64,000 nt of DNA from the NCBI RefSeq assembly GCF_023100845.1, contig NZ_CP095864.1:62001-126000 (forward strand). Direction: 5' to 3'. Below, one piece after another: positions 45,848 through 53,910 of the stretch. The translations under genes and the position numbers were made by a program. A model generated the notes under the pieces. It had not been told where the DNA came from, did not search any database, and was given only the letters and a program-made list of their open reading frames with translations. Numbering within the stretch: position 1 is the stretch's first letter; the number at the start of each line of letters is the position of its first letter. This DNA comes from Gordonia sp. PP30 (GTDB lineage: Bacteria > Actinomycetota > Actinomycetes > Mycobacteriales > Mycobacteriaceae).

Positions 45848-46362
45848 CGCAGCAGCCCGGACCGGTGCCGTCCGGGACGCCCGCGCCCGTCGCGCCGGGG
45901 GCGCCCGCCACCGGGGAGAGCGACCGGCTCTGGAAGTACCTCGCGATCTTCGTGGGGATGTCGATCCTGCTCAGCGCGATCTTCGCGGTGATCGACAGCG
46001 TGATCGGCGGCTCGGTGAGCGGGGTGAGTGCGCTGGTGCCGTTCTTCGCGGCGGCCACCGCCGTCGACGCCTTCGTGAAGCGGCACCTGCGGGTCCTCAC
46101 CCCGGCCGAGAAGTGGTGGCTGATCTGGTGGTCGTTCGGGATCACCGTCGCCTGGGCGGTGGTCGTGGGCGGGACGGTGCTGGCCGCATCGGGATACGCC
46201 GGTCAGATCTGGGACGAGATGGGTGTCTGGCTGCCGATCCTGCTGGTCATCGGCGCCGCGGTCAGCTTCCTCGCGATCTGGGCGGGCTACGCCTGGTGGC
46301 CGAGGCGATCGCTGCGGAACCGCACCCGCTACCTGGAGCGTCAGGCCGCCAAACGCCGCTGA
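45844..46362 (+). CDS. Four-segment membrane protein in the ECF operon (ABZJ_00895-like)
   Basis: This 172-residue protein has a Pro-rich N-terminus and four predicted membrane segments (about 33-55, 60-80, 98-125 and 135-155) with RHLRVLTPAEKWWLIWWSFG between the second and third. The pattern recalls the ABZJ_00895 family, but I am not certain. It overlaps the EcfT gene by four bases, so it may assist the transporter or act as an accessory subunit. The function is unknown. Confidence 0.68.
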   Translation: MTQQPGPVPSGTPAPVAPGAPATGESDRLWKYLAIFVGMSILLSAIFAVIDSVIGGSVSGVSALVPFFAAATAVDAFVKRHLRVLTPAEKWWLIWWSFGITVAWAVVVGGTVLAASGYAGQIWDEMGVWLPILLVIGAAVSFLAIWAGYAWWPRRSLRNRTRYLERQAAKRR

Positions 46363-46418
46363 GCGGCGCCGATCGGGGACCGGCCGGGTACTCCGTGCGC
46401 CGGGGGTGCCGGTAGACC

Positions 46419-46453
46419 GTCGCGGATGCGGTCATGATTCCCGCATCCGCGAC
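46419..46453 (+). terminator. Hairpin after the ECF operon
   Basis: Perfect 12-bp arms (GTCGCGGATGCG and complement) enclose an 11-base loop, about 57 bp after the last operon stop. This fits an intrinsic-type terminator without a T-tract. Confidence 0.65.
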
Positions 46454-46526
46454 GTTCTGCGAATCGCGCACGACGAGTAGCGCGCCGCGCGATCCGAGCG
46501 GACGAAGCCCCGGATAGCCCGTTGAG

Positions 46527-46585
46527 CCGGTGAGGAACCTTTCGACGGGGCTCTAGATAAACTTCGTGACGAACCGTGTCGAAAC
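46527..46585. repeat. 59-bp dispersed repeat, copy 1
   Basis: The 59-bp segment recurs at 57093-57151 with two mismatches (57 of 59). It includes TTTCGACGGGGCTCTAGATA and ACGAACCGTGTCGAAAC. It contains the complementary words TTTCGAC and GTCGAAA, so it can fold. This copy lies between the ECF operon and the secreted-protein gene, in a 347-bp gap that also holds the palindromic element at 46639. Confidence 0.85.
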
Positions 46586-46638
46586 GACCCCCGACATGCT
46601 GCCCGAGCCCGGTCGTGTGGTCGGCATGTCGTGCATCC

Positions 46639-46687
46639 CCGAATACCGGTCCACGGGGGAACATTCCCCTCGTGACCCGGTATTCGG
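46639..46687. repeat. Palindromic repeat element, copy 2
   Basis: This 49-bp near-perfect palindrome has arms of about 23 bp (each carrying CCGAATACCGG or its complement and GGGGAA/TTCCCC at the core) and a two-base loop. Its right half closely matches the element at 25180-25199. It lies just past the stop of the secreted-protein gene and may also act as a terminator. Confidence 0.75.
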
Positions 46688-46709
46688 CAACGGCCGACGT
46701 GCCGCCGGG

Positions 46710-47225
46710 TTAGCTCGGGCAGTGAGCGGTGAAACTCCAGGCCGTGCCGTCCTGGTCGGCGGTCACGCGGACGGTGACCTCCTTCGACGCGCCCGGCGGG
46801 ACGTTGACGGTCAGCGAGCCCACGCCGGGACCCGCCAGCGGGTGGTTGAACTTGTTCCTGCTCTCCGACCCGCGCCATCCGGTGGTCGCGATCTGGCGTC
46901 CCTGGTAGATCACATCGAGCTTGTCGGGCTGATCCTGCATGTCGTAGGTGATGTCGAAGGCGGTCGGACCACTGCGACCGAGGTTCACCGGGAAATTCTG
47001 CGGCCGGGCGTCGTAGCCGCCGTTCGGAACGGTCACCTTGCCACACGGCCGGACGGGCGCGGTGTAGGTCGGATCCTGCTTCTTCTTCGGCTGGCTCGTG
47101 GTCGGCGGCCGACTGTAGCGCGGGTCCTTGGTGCCGTCGGCGTGGGCGGCGGCGGGGGCGATGAGCATCGCGCCGGCGGCTGCGGCGCCGGCGACGGTGC
47201 CGATCAGGCGGGTACGGCTGGTCAT
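46710..47225 (-). CDS. Secreted hypothetical protein with beta-rich domain
   Basis: This 171-residue protein has a Sec signal peptide (about 1-29, with AHA-D as probable cleavage). A short Pro/Lys-rich linker follows, then a beta-rich domain with two Cys (residue 62 near VRPCGKVTVPNGG and the penultimate-region Cys in TAHCPS) that likely form a disulfide. The ATG at 47225 has GGAGGG upstream. It probably lies outside the membrane in the cell envelope. No family is recognised. Confidence 0.78.
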   Translation of the reverse strand: MTSRTRLIGTVAGAAAAGAMLIAPAAAHADGTKDPRYSRPPTTSQPKKKQDPTYTAPVRPCGKVTVPNGGYDARPQNFPVNLGRSGPTAFDITYDMQDQPDKLDVIYQGRQIATTGWRGSESRNKFNHPLAGPGVGSLTVNVPPGASKEVTVRVTADQDGTAWSFTAHCPS

Positions 47226-47384
47226 GGGGGAATTCCCTCCCTGGGTTCGCGGTAGAACGAGCTGTTCTCGGGGCGACTGCCTGGCAGTCCGCCATTCAAC
47301 CTAGGGATCGCACATCGCGTTGTATGTCGGCGAAAGGGAGGAAAGTGCTGTTCAGGGCGCCCCCACTTCTCAGGGCAGGGAGCA

Positions 47385-47426
47385 GACGACGGCGCCCACT
47401 CCGTTTCCGGAGTGGGCGCCGTCGTC
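47385..47426 (-). terminator. Strong hairpin terminator of sodA
   Basis: Perfect 19-bp arms (start GACGACGGCGCCCACTCCG) enclose a four-base loop TTTC, 29 bases after the sodA stop. It is the most stable simple hairpin in the window. Confidence 0.9.
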
Positions 47427-47455
47427 GTACTGCGAACTGCGGGTGAGGTCTGTCG

Positions 47456-48085
47456 TTACGGAACGATCAGGCCGTCCGCGGCGGTCGCGCGAGCGAACCG
47501 CGCGGCGGCATCCTCCCAGTTGACGACGTTCCACCAGGCCTTGACGTAGTCCGGCTTCACGTTCTGGTAGTCGAGGTAGAAGGCGTGCTCCCACATGTCG
47601 AGCATGACGACCGGGATCAGGGCGGCGGAGGTGTTGCCGCTCTGGTCGGTCAGCTGCTCGATCACCAGGCGCTTGCCGATGGTGTCGTAGCCGAGGATCG
47701 CCCAGCCGCTGCCCTGCAGGGTGGTGGCCGCGGCGGTGAAGTGCGCCTTGAAGGGCTCGAAGCCGCCGAAGTCGCGACCGATGGCCTCGGCGAGGTCGCC
47801 GGTGGGCTCGCCGCCGCCGTTGGGCGAGAGGTTCTTCCAGAAGATCGAGTGGTTGGTGTGACCACCGAGGTGGAAGCCGAGGTTGGCGCTCAGGCCGAAG
47901 ACCTTGCCCTGGATGTCACCGGCCGCGCGGGCCTCTTCCAGCTTCTCCAGGGCGGTGTTCGCGCCGGCCACGTAGGTGGCGTGGTGCTTGTCGTGATGGA
48001 GCTCCATGATCTTGCCGGAGATGTGCGGCTCCAGGGCGCCATAGTCGTAGTCGAGATCGGGCAGGGTGTAGACAGCCACGGTCAT
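47456..48085 (-). CDS. sodA: Superoxide dismutase, Mn/Fe type
   Basis: This 209-residue enzyme converts superoxide to oxygen and hydrogen peroxide. It has the metal ligands: His near 30 ([17 protein letters not shown]), His in [15 protein letters not shown], and Asp and His in [12 protein letters not shown]. The N-terminus [20 protein letters not shown] is typical of the actinobacterial enzyme, which is exported without a classical signal in mycobacteria. Whether iron or manganese is used cannot be decided here. It is transcribed alone, ending at the strong hairpin. The ATG at 48085 follows AAGAGGATG. Confidence 0.97.
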   Translation of the reverse strand: MTVAVYTLPDLDYDYGALEPHISGKIMELHHDKHHATYVAGANTALEKLEEARAAGDIQGKVFGLSANLGFHLGGHTNHSIFWKNLSPNGGGEPTGDLAEAIGRDFGGFEPFKAHFTAAATTLQGSGWAILGYDTIGKRLVIEQLTDQSGNTSAALIPVVMLDMWEHAFYLDYQNVKPDYVKAWWNVVNWEDAAARFARATAADGLIVP

Positions 48086-48195
48086 CCTCTTCTTTCGCTG
48101 TGCGTTATTCGTACTCGGTCCAATTTCTACCCTTCCCCTTCCCGCGGCGGTGCGCAAGGGTTGCGCCCGGGCCCCCGCCGCGTCCGCGAAAAGGG

Positions 48196-48369
48196 TCAGA
48201 GAAGGATGATCAGCGCGATCGCGACGATGATCAGAGCGATGGTCGCGGCGATCGCCAGGCACTGACCGCCCACGTTGTAGACCGGCCACGATTCGGACCG
48301 CCGGGTCACTGAGCCCGACCGGGTCACCGATTGCCTCGTCGTCACGGCGTCATCCTCGTTCTCGGTCAC
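48196..48369 (-). CDS. Small single-pass membrane protein, 57 residues
   Basis: A GTG at 48369 opens a 57-codon frame ending at 48196. The N-terminal 30 residues are polar ([14 protein letters not shown]), and the rest is a strongly hydrophobic helix ([20 protein letters not shown]) ending at the stop. Codons in the hydrophobic part follow the usual GC-rich third-position pattern, which supports coding. The ribosome-binding site is weak. It sits alone between sodA and msrA. The function is unknown; it may be a small envelope or stress protein. Confidence 0.55.
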   Translation of the reverse strand: MTENEDDAVTTRQSVTRSGSVTRRSESWPVYNVGGQCLAIAATIALIIVAIALIILL

Positions 48370-48491
48370 AGGTGGTGACGCACCTCACAGGTGCGATGGT
48401 GCCCACAGGCTACCGGTGCGGACCGTTCGGCGAAACCCCGGGCCCCGCGGCGCACCGCCGGAGGCGCCGGGGGGAGTCGTACGCTGGAGGC

Positions 48492-49211
48492 ATGAGCATC
48501 TTCGATCGCCTGCAAGCCGCCGCCGACGTCAAGCGCGTGATGGTGGATCCCGCGCACGCCCTGCCGGGACGCGACGAGGAGATGCCGGTGCCGGCCGTTC
48601 ACGCGGTGCTCGGGCACCCGTTGCGCGGCGAACCGGAGGCGGACGGGTCGTACGCGAACGGGGGCGTCGGCACCTTCGACGGCGGCCTGCGTGCGGTGGT
48701 GCTGGCCGGCGGCTGCTTCTGGGGCGTCGAGGAGATCCTGTGGGGGGTGCCGGGCGTGTATACGACGGCCGCGGGCTACGCGGGCGGCTACACCCCGAAC
48801 CCGACGTACGAGGAGGTGTGCACCGCCAAGACCGGCCACACCGAATCGGTGCTCGTCGTCTTCGATCCGGCGCAGGTCAGCCTGGACGAACTGCTCGCGG
48901 TGTTCTTCACCGCGCACGATCCGACGCAGGAGATGCGGCAGGGCAACGACATCGGCACCCAGTACCGCTCGGCGGTCTTCACCTTCGCCGAGGACGACAA
49001 CGAGGCCGCGGTGGCGGCCGCGCGGCGCTTCGAGCCGGTCCTCGCCGAGGCCGGCTACGGCCCGGTGACCACCGAGATATCCCTCCTCGACGATGCTGGG
49101 GCGGGCCGCTTCTTCTACGCCGAGCCGTATCACCAGCAGTACCTGCACAAGAATCCCAACGGCTACCGCTGTCACGCGGCGACCGGGCTGACGTTCCCGA
49201 CCGCGGGCTAG
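48492..49211 (+). CDS. msrA: Peptide-methionine (S)-S-oxide reductase
   Basis: This 239-residue enzyme reduces methionine-S-sulfoxide in damaged proteins. The catalytic Cys lies in [18 protein letters not shown] (GCFWG motif). The family blocks [16 protein letters not shown] and the C-terminal [18 protein letters not shown] carry a further Cys for recycling. A 50-residue N-terminal extension ([14 protein letters not shown]) is usual in actinobacteria. The ATG at 48492 has TGGAGG upstream. Its proximity to sodA fits oxidative-damage defence, though they are on opposite strands. Confidence 0.96.
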   Translation: MSIFDRLQAAADVKRVMVDPAHALPGRDEEMPVPAVHAVLGHPLRGEPEADGSYANGGVGTFDGGLRAVVLAGGCFWGVEEILWGVPGVYTTAAGYAGGYTPNPTYEEVCTAKTGHTESVLVVFDPAQVSLDELLAVFFTAHDPTQEMRQGNDIGTQYRSAVFTFAEDDNEAAVAAARRFEPVLAEAGYGPVTTEISLLDDAGAGRFFYAEPYHQQYLHKNPNGYRCHAATGLTFPTAG

Positions 49212-49216
49212 TCCCG

Positions 49217-50296
49217 GTGACCGAGCGCATCTCGGCCGAACAGTGGAACCGGACCCTGCTGGTGCGTCAGCACCTGGTGGAGCGGGTCGCGGAGGAACCC
49301 ATCGAGGTGATCGACCGCTGCGTGGGAGTGCAGTCGCAGGATCCGCGGGCGGCGTTCTTCGCGCTCTGGTCCCGCATCGACGGCTTCGACCCCGCGGAGC
49401 TCGACGCGCTCCTGACCGACCGCGAGGTGGTCCGGATGGCGCTGCAGCGCGGCACCGTGTTCCTGATGGACGGCCTCGACGCCCGATGGATCCGCGGGGC
49501 GGTGCAGCCCGCGCTGGAGGCGTCGCTCACGAGCAATCATCTGCGCAAGCTCGGCGACGTGGACCCCGCGGCCGTCGTCGAGGCGGCCCGGCGGCTGTTC
49601 GACGACGACGGCGGCGAGCACGGGATCTCGGCCGCGCGGCTGCGCACGGAACTGACCGGGCGGTGGCCGCAGGCGCCGGCGGATTCGCTGACGTCCGTCG
49701 CGCGCGCCCGGTTGCCGCTGGTGCAGATTCCACCGCGTGGACTGTGGGGCCGCAGCGGCGCGCCGTCGTACGTGCTCCTCGACCACTGGATCGGGCCGGG
49801 TGAGCCCGCGCTGATCGGCGACGAGGCGCGCAAGGACCTGATCCGCATGTACCTGCGCGGCCACGGGCCGGCGTCGGCCGCCGCGGTGGCCGCCTGGAGT
49901 GGGCTGTCGGGTCTGCGTCCGTTGCTCGACGCGATGGAGGCCGACTGGGAGCTGGTGAAGCTCGCCGGACCGGACGGCCGGGAGCTGTACGACCTGGACG
50001 GTCTGGCGATCGCCGAGGGCGATCAGCCGGTGCCGGTGCGTCTGCTCGCGCCGTACGACGGGGTACTGGTGGCCAACGCCGACCGTGACCGCGTCGCCGA
50101 TCGGGACGTGTACGCGCGGACGGTGACGGCCAACGGGCGCTCGCCGGGGTTCGTGCTCGTCGACGGCCGGCTCGCCGGGACCTGGCGACTGGGCTCGGGA
50201 AGCGTCGAGCTGACGGAACTGGTCGACCTGCACCCCGCTCAGCGCGCCGAGGTGGAGCGCGAAGCCGCACTGCTGGCGGAGTTCGCGGCGGGGTGA
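49217..50296 (+). CDS. Winged-helix DNA-binding domain protein (HTH_42/YcaQ-like)
   Basis: This 359-residue protein has the family pattern: LLVRQHLVERV, VGVQSQDPRAAFFALWSRI and MALQRGTVFLMDGLDARWI, with several winged-helix modules. The YcaQ/AlkZ relatives include DNA glycosylases that unhook crosslinks and alkylated bases. Whether this protein has the catalytic residues I cannot say. It starts with GTG at 49217, five bases after msrA, so the two are likely co-transcribed. The stop is at 50296, immediately before the DnaA-box region. Confidence 0.78.
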   Translation: MTERISAEQWNRTLLVRQHLVERVAEEPIEVIDRCVGVQSQDPRAAFFALWSRIDGFDPAELDALLTDREVVRMALQRGTVFLMDGLDARWIRGAVQPALEASLTSNHLRKLGDVDPAAVVEAARRLFDDDGGEHGISAARLRTELTGRWPQAPADSLTSVARARLPLVQIPPRGLWGRSGAPSYVLLDHWIGPGEPALIGDEARKDLIRMYLRGHGPASAAAVAAWSGLSGLRPLLDAMEADWELVKLAGPDGRELYDLDGLAIAEGDQPVPVRLLAPYDGVLVANADRDRVADRDVYARTVTANGRSPGFVLVDGRLAGTWRLGSGSVELTELVDLHPAQRAEVEREAALLAEFAAG

Positions 50297-50396
50297 CCCG
50301 AAGCGTTCCGCGGTGGGCGTCACACGATCGGTGGACCCGCAGAAACCACCGCGACACGCAACTCGCAAGCACTGCTTCAGAGTGTCGTTGCGAGTG

Positions 50397-50627
50397 TTGT
50401 CCACACGTTGTCCACAGGCCGGGGTGTGGGACGCCCGGGTGGCCGTCGGCAAACCCGGAGGTGACGCACAGGCATCCGGGAGTCTCAAATCGCCCGAAAA
50501 TGTGAGGTCCGCGTCACATTTTGATTGTCGACCTCGCTGTTGTCCACAAATCCACAGGGTTATGCACAGCGCGACGGGTGGCATGTGGACCATGTGGACA
50601 ACCCGGCCGAATCCGCCCTGTGGATAA
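50397..50627. other. Cluster of DnaA-box sequences, origin-like or DnaA-titration site
   Basis: The 445-bp gap between the winged-helix gene and the rhodanese gene contains five exact or near-exact DnaA boxes in both orientations. TTGTCCACA occurs at 50397-50405, 50408-50416 and 50540-50548. The complement TGTGGACAA is at 50593-50601 and TGTGGATAA (exact TTATCCACA on the other strand) at 50619-50627. Weaker variants are TTATGCACA at 50560-50568 and TGTGGACCA at 50584-50592. A locally AT-richer stretch follows (50622-50650). No dnaA, dnaN or parAB gene is in the window. It may bind DnaA to modulate initiation or be a displaced origin. Confidence 0.75.
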
Positions 50628-50741
50628 CTATTGGGACGAATTCGATGAACCGTCGCAACCGGATCACGCCGCGATGTGGTAGGGATTCCGCGCCCGTCTT
50701 CGACCGGCAAGCCCGGTGCCTCCGGGGCGATCTGTGGGAAC

Positions 50742-51089
50742 ATGGTCGACGTGAGCATGGACATCGAACAGATCGACGTCGCCGACCTCCCGGACGACTT
50801 CACCGATGTCACCGATCGCACGCTGCTGGACGTCCGCGAGGGCTACGAGTGGGAGTCCGGGCACGTGCGCGGTGCACTGCACATCCCGCTGGACGACGTC
50901 CCGGGGCGGTTCGACGAGATCGACCTCGACGCCGACCTGCTAGTGGTCTGCCGCACCAGCGGGCGCAGCTTCCGGCTGGCGCAGTATCTGGCCATGCGGG
51001 GCATCGACGCGACCGTCGTGCACGGCGGCATGGTCGCCTGGGAAGCCGCGGGCAAGCCCGTGGAGACGGGCCCGGAGCAGTCGGCGTGA
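50742..51089 (+). CDS. Rhodanese-like domain protein
   Basis: This single-domain rhodanese of 115 residues has the signature LLDVREGYEWESGHVRGALH and an active-site loop with Cys (VVCRTSGRSFRLA). The Cys is present, so sulfur transfer is possible. Starts at GTG 50751 and ATG 50757 are also possible; ATG 50742 gives the longest plausible version without entering the DnaA-box region. Its stop overlaps the start of the zinc-ribbon protein gene (TGATG), so the two are translationally coupled. Confidence 0.88.
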   Translation: MVDVSMDIEQIDVADLPDDFTDVTDRTLLDVREGYEWESGHVRGALHIPLDDVPGRFDEIDLDADLLVVCRTSGRSFRLAQYLAMRGIDATVVHGGMVAWEAAGKPVETGPEQSA

Positions 51090-52081
51090 TGCTCGACGTC
51101 TGCCTGTCGTGCCGGATCCAGGCCGAACACCAGCCGGGCCGCGCCACCTGCCCGCGGTGCGGCCGGCCGCTCACCGTGCTCGATGAGACCACTCGCCGGC
51201 CGGTCGCCGGCGGCCCGGCTCCGGCCCCCGCCGCGGCGGCGGCTCCCACTCCGGCCGTCCGCCGCACACCGACTCGGCCCGCGCCGCCGCGGTTGCGCTG
51301 GGTGGCGCATCGCCCCGCCGACACGCTCCCGCCGCGGCCGTCCCCGGCACCACGGCGACGCACCGTTCCGGCACGCTACGGCCAGATCCCGCGCTGGGGT
51401 CTGTTCGACGTCGTCGCGCCGCCCGCCGAGGAGGCGGGCACCGATCCGGCCGCGTCGCTGCGCCGCTGGCTGACGTTCCTGTGGCCGTTCCTGGTGGCGG
51501 CCGCGGTGATGCAGCTCCTGCGGTACGTGACGCTGATGGTCAACCGCTCGCGCCCCATCCCCGCGTGGTGGGATCTGGGCACGCTGGCCCTGGTGATGCT
51601 GTGCGGCTGGGTGGCCGCGGCGGGCGTCGTGGTCGGGCTCTACTACTTCACGCGCTGGATGATCCAGGTGCGTGCGGACTCGTATGCGCTGGCCGGGCGG
51701 AGCGATCCACGACCGGCATGGGCCGTGCTGCTGATGACCGCGCTGATCTTCGTCAACGTCGTGGGTGCGCCGTTCGCGCTGGTCGAAGCGGCGCGTGCGG
51801 CCGGTGGTCCGGGCGTCGCCCGGGTGGAGCGGGCCGTCCGGCGGGTGGCCGTGGCGTGGGGGCTGGTCAACCTGATCGGCGCGATCGCGCTCGCCTACCG
51901 CATCGCCTGCCTGTTCACCGACAGCGTGCAGACCGGCGCCGACGCGATGGCCTGGGCGACCCTCGCCTTCGCGGCCTCCGCGGTGTTCGCCCGGTGGCTC
52001 GGTCCGCGCCTGGACAAGGTGGTGGTGACCGGCGACGAGGTCGCCTCGGCCCCGCCGCGACGATTGGTGGTGGCGGCATGA
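51089..52081 (+). CDS. Zinc-ribbon membrane protein with DUF4328
   Basis: This 330-residue protein begins with a zinc ribbon (CLSCRIQAEHQPGRATCPRC, with Cys pairs at 5/8 and 20/23). An Ala/Pro/Arg-rich linker follows (about 30-110), and then a membrane region of four to six segments (about 145-310) with YYFTRWMIQVRADSYALAG, which fits DUF4328. Function is unknown. It overlaps the rhodanese stop and the start of the phosphodiesterase gene (ATGA), giving a three-gene coupled operon. Confidence 0.78.
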   Translation: MLDVCLSCRIQAEHQPGRATCPRCGRPLTVLDETTRRPVAGGPAPAPAAAAAPTPAVRRTPTRPAPPRLRWVAHRPADTLPPRPSPAPRRRTVPARYGQIPRWGLFDVVAPPAEEAGTDPAASLRRWLTFLWPFLVAAAVMQLLRYVTLMVNRSRPIPAWWDLGTLALVMLCGWVAAAGVVVGLYYFTRWMIQVRADSYALAGRSDPRPAWAVLLMTALIFVNVVGAPFALVEAARAAGGPGVARVERAVRRVAVAWGLVNLIGAIALAYRIACLFTDSVQTGADAMAWATLAFAASAVFARWLGPRLDKVVVTGDEVASAPPRRLVVAA

Positions 52082-52860
52082 ACTCGGACGTGTCCCGCTC
52101 GGGGAAGCCGGCGGTCGTCGCCCACCGGGGTGCGTCGGCCGACCATCCCGAGCACACGCTCGCCGCCTACGAGGCCGCGCTGTCCGAGGGTGCGGACGGC
52201 CTGGAATGCGATGTCCGGCTGACGGCCGATCATCAGCTGGTGTGCGTGCACGACCGCACCATCGATCGCACCTCCGACGGCGTCGGCGTGGTCAGCGAGA
52301 TGACGCTCGCGCAGTTGCGCCAGTACGACTTCGGGTCGTGGAAGGGCGGTAAGCCCGCGTCGGTGCTGACCCTGCCGGAACTGCTGGAACTGACGCTCGA
52401 CTGGCGGCGCCCGGTGCGGCTCTTCATCGAGACCAAGCATCCGGTGCGCTTCGGCAGCCTGGTGGAACAGCGGTTGCTGGAGACCCTGCACGAGTTCCGG
52501 GTCGGTGCGCCGCCGTCCGCCGATCACAGCCGGGCCGTGGTGATCTCGTTCTCGGCGTCGGGGATCTGGCGGGTGCGCCGCGCCGCGCCGATGCTCCCCA
52601 CCATCCTGCTGGGCGAGACCCTGCGCGGCATCAGCGCCGGTGCCGCGACCGCGGTGGGCGCCACCGGCGTCGGACCGTCCGTGCAGACCCTGCGCAGCCA
52701 TCCGGAGCTGGTGGATCGGGCCGCGGCGAGCGGCCGCGTCACCTACGCGTGGACCGTCGACGAGCGCAGCGACGTGCAGTTGTGCGCCGACCTCGGGGTG
52801 CGCTGGATCGCCACCAACCACCCGGCGCAGGTGCGCGACTGGCTGGTCACCGTCGACTGA
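52078..52860 (+). CDS. glpQ: Glycerophosphodiester phosphodiesterase
   Basis: This 260-residue enzyme releases glycerol-3-phosphate from glycerophosphodiesters. It has the catalytic His and metal ligands in VVAHRGASADHPEHTLAAY, EGADGLECDVRLT and LVCVHDRTIDRTS, and the closing TYAWTVDERSDVQLCADLGV motif. No signal peptide is present, so it acts in the cytoplasm on lipid-turnover products. Its position next to a DUF5926 protein, an LCP protein and sodA recalls the M. tuberculosis glpQ1 region. The ATG at 52078 is coupled to the upstream gene. Confidence 0.93.
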   Translation: MNSDVSRSGKPAVVAHRGASADHPEHTLAAYEAALSEGADGLECDVRLTADHQLVCVHDRTIDRTSDGVGVVSEMTLAQLRQYDFGSWKGGKPASVLTLPELLELTLDWRRPVRLFIETKHPVRFGSLVEQRLLETLHEFRVGAPPSADHSRAVVISFSASGIWRVRRAAPMLPTILLGETLRGISAGAATAVGATGVGPSVQTLRSHPELVDRAAASGRVTYAWTVDERSDVQLCADLGVRWIATNHPAQVRDWLVTVD

Positions 52861-52887
52861 TCCGGGCGGGATGAGAAGCTAGGCAGC

Positions 52888-53850
52888 ATGGCTAAGAAGA
52901 GCAAGCGGAGAGCACCGTCGGGAAGCAGCAACCGCGCCGAGCGCGTCGCGGCGCGCAAGGCACGGCAGGCGGCGGCGCTCGCCGGGCCGGTGCGGCCCTT
53001 CGCGGCGCTGCCGACCGCGGAGTGCGATCTGGTGGCCATGCGCGCGTTCATCGCGTCGGCGACGGCACAGGTGCGGTTCGTCGACGGGTTCGACGCCCCC
53101 AACGAGGTGGACTTCGTGACCATCCTCCCCGGCGCGGTGCCCGGTCTGGTGCGGACCCGGGACGCGTCGAAGTGGGGGAAGTTCGCCGCCGAGCGCGGCC
53201 TGACCGGCATCGTGACGCAGGGCCTGGCCGCCCTGCAGACCGATCCGGAGCCCGCCGACCTGGCCGATTCCCTCGCCACCGTGCTCGGCTGGGCGGCCAA
53301 GGCCGCGTCCGGCAGTGAGTTCCGCGGCGCGGATTCGCCGGGCGGCCTGGCCGGTGTCGTGGATCCGTCCGCCGCCCTCGACGTGATCGTCTACCCGGAC
53401 TTCGACTGGTGGTTCGGCGACGACGCCGACGTGACCCCGCAGGTGCGGGCGATGCTCGAGCGCGCCAACGAGACCATCATGCCGACCGCGCGGCTGACGC
53501 CGCCGAGTGGTGTCGGCGCCCCGTGGTGGGTGGACGCCGGCGACCGCGCGCATCTGCGCTGGGTGCGTCCCGAGGACGAGGACGCGCTGATGAAGGCGAT
53601 GGCCAAACTGCACGCGGCCGGCCGGCTGACGATGGGCGAGGGCTCGCGGTTCGCCGGGTCGTTCCGCACGCACGGTCTGGTGGTCCCGGTGTTCGACCTG
53701 GACAACGAGCGGCACCACGAGGAGTGGTACGGCGCGCTCGACGCGCTGGACAAGGCGTTCGCCGAGGCCCTGGCCGACGACTCCGACCTCACCGCCGCCG
53801 AGCGCAGCTCGCGCGCCGGGATCCTGGGCCGGCAGGTCACCCTGCGCTGA
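52888..53850 (+). CDS. DUF5926 family protein
   Basis: This 320-residue soluble protein begins with a basic Lys/Arg-rich stretch (AKKSKRRAPSGSSNRAERVA), then RPFAALPTAECDLVAMRAFI. This is the pattern I associate with DUF5926, a family restricted to Actinobacteria. No catalytic motif is recognised. The ATG at 52888 lies 27 bases after the glpQ stop, so co-transcription is likely. The rest of the sequence has an aromatic DFDWWFGDD motif and acidic surface. Function is unknown. Confidence 0.82.
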   Translation: MAKKSKRRAPSGSSNRAERVAARKARQAAALAGPVRPFAALPTAECDLVAMRAFIASATAQVRFVDGFDAPNEVDFVTILPGAVPGLVRTRDASKWGKFAAERGLTGIVTQGLAALQTDPEPADLADSLATVLGWAAKAASGSEFRGADSPGGLAGVVDPSAALDVIVYPDFDWWFGDDADVTPQVRAMLERANETIMPTARLTPPSGVGAPWWVDAGDRAHLRWVRPEDEDALMKAMAKLHAAGRLTMGEGSRFAGSFRTHGLVVPVFDLDNERHHEEWYGALDALDKAFAEALADDSDLTAAERSSRAGILGRQVTLR

Positions 53851-53910
53851 CGCCCGCGCGCCGGTCGGGTGGAGTCCGCGCCGATCGCGAGGTCGAACGG
53901 CGACCGCCGT

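Noticed and set aside
50397..50627. Calling this region the chromosomal oriC
   Set aside because: There is no dnaA, dnaN, rpmH or parAB beside it, and an origin cannot be shown without skew or whole-genome data. It is reported only as a DnaA-box cluster.
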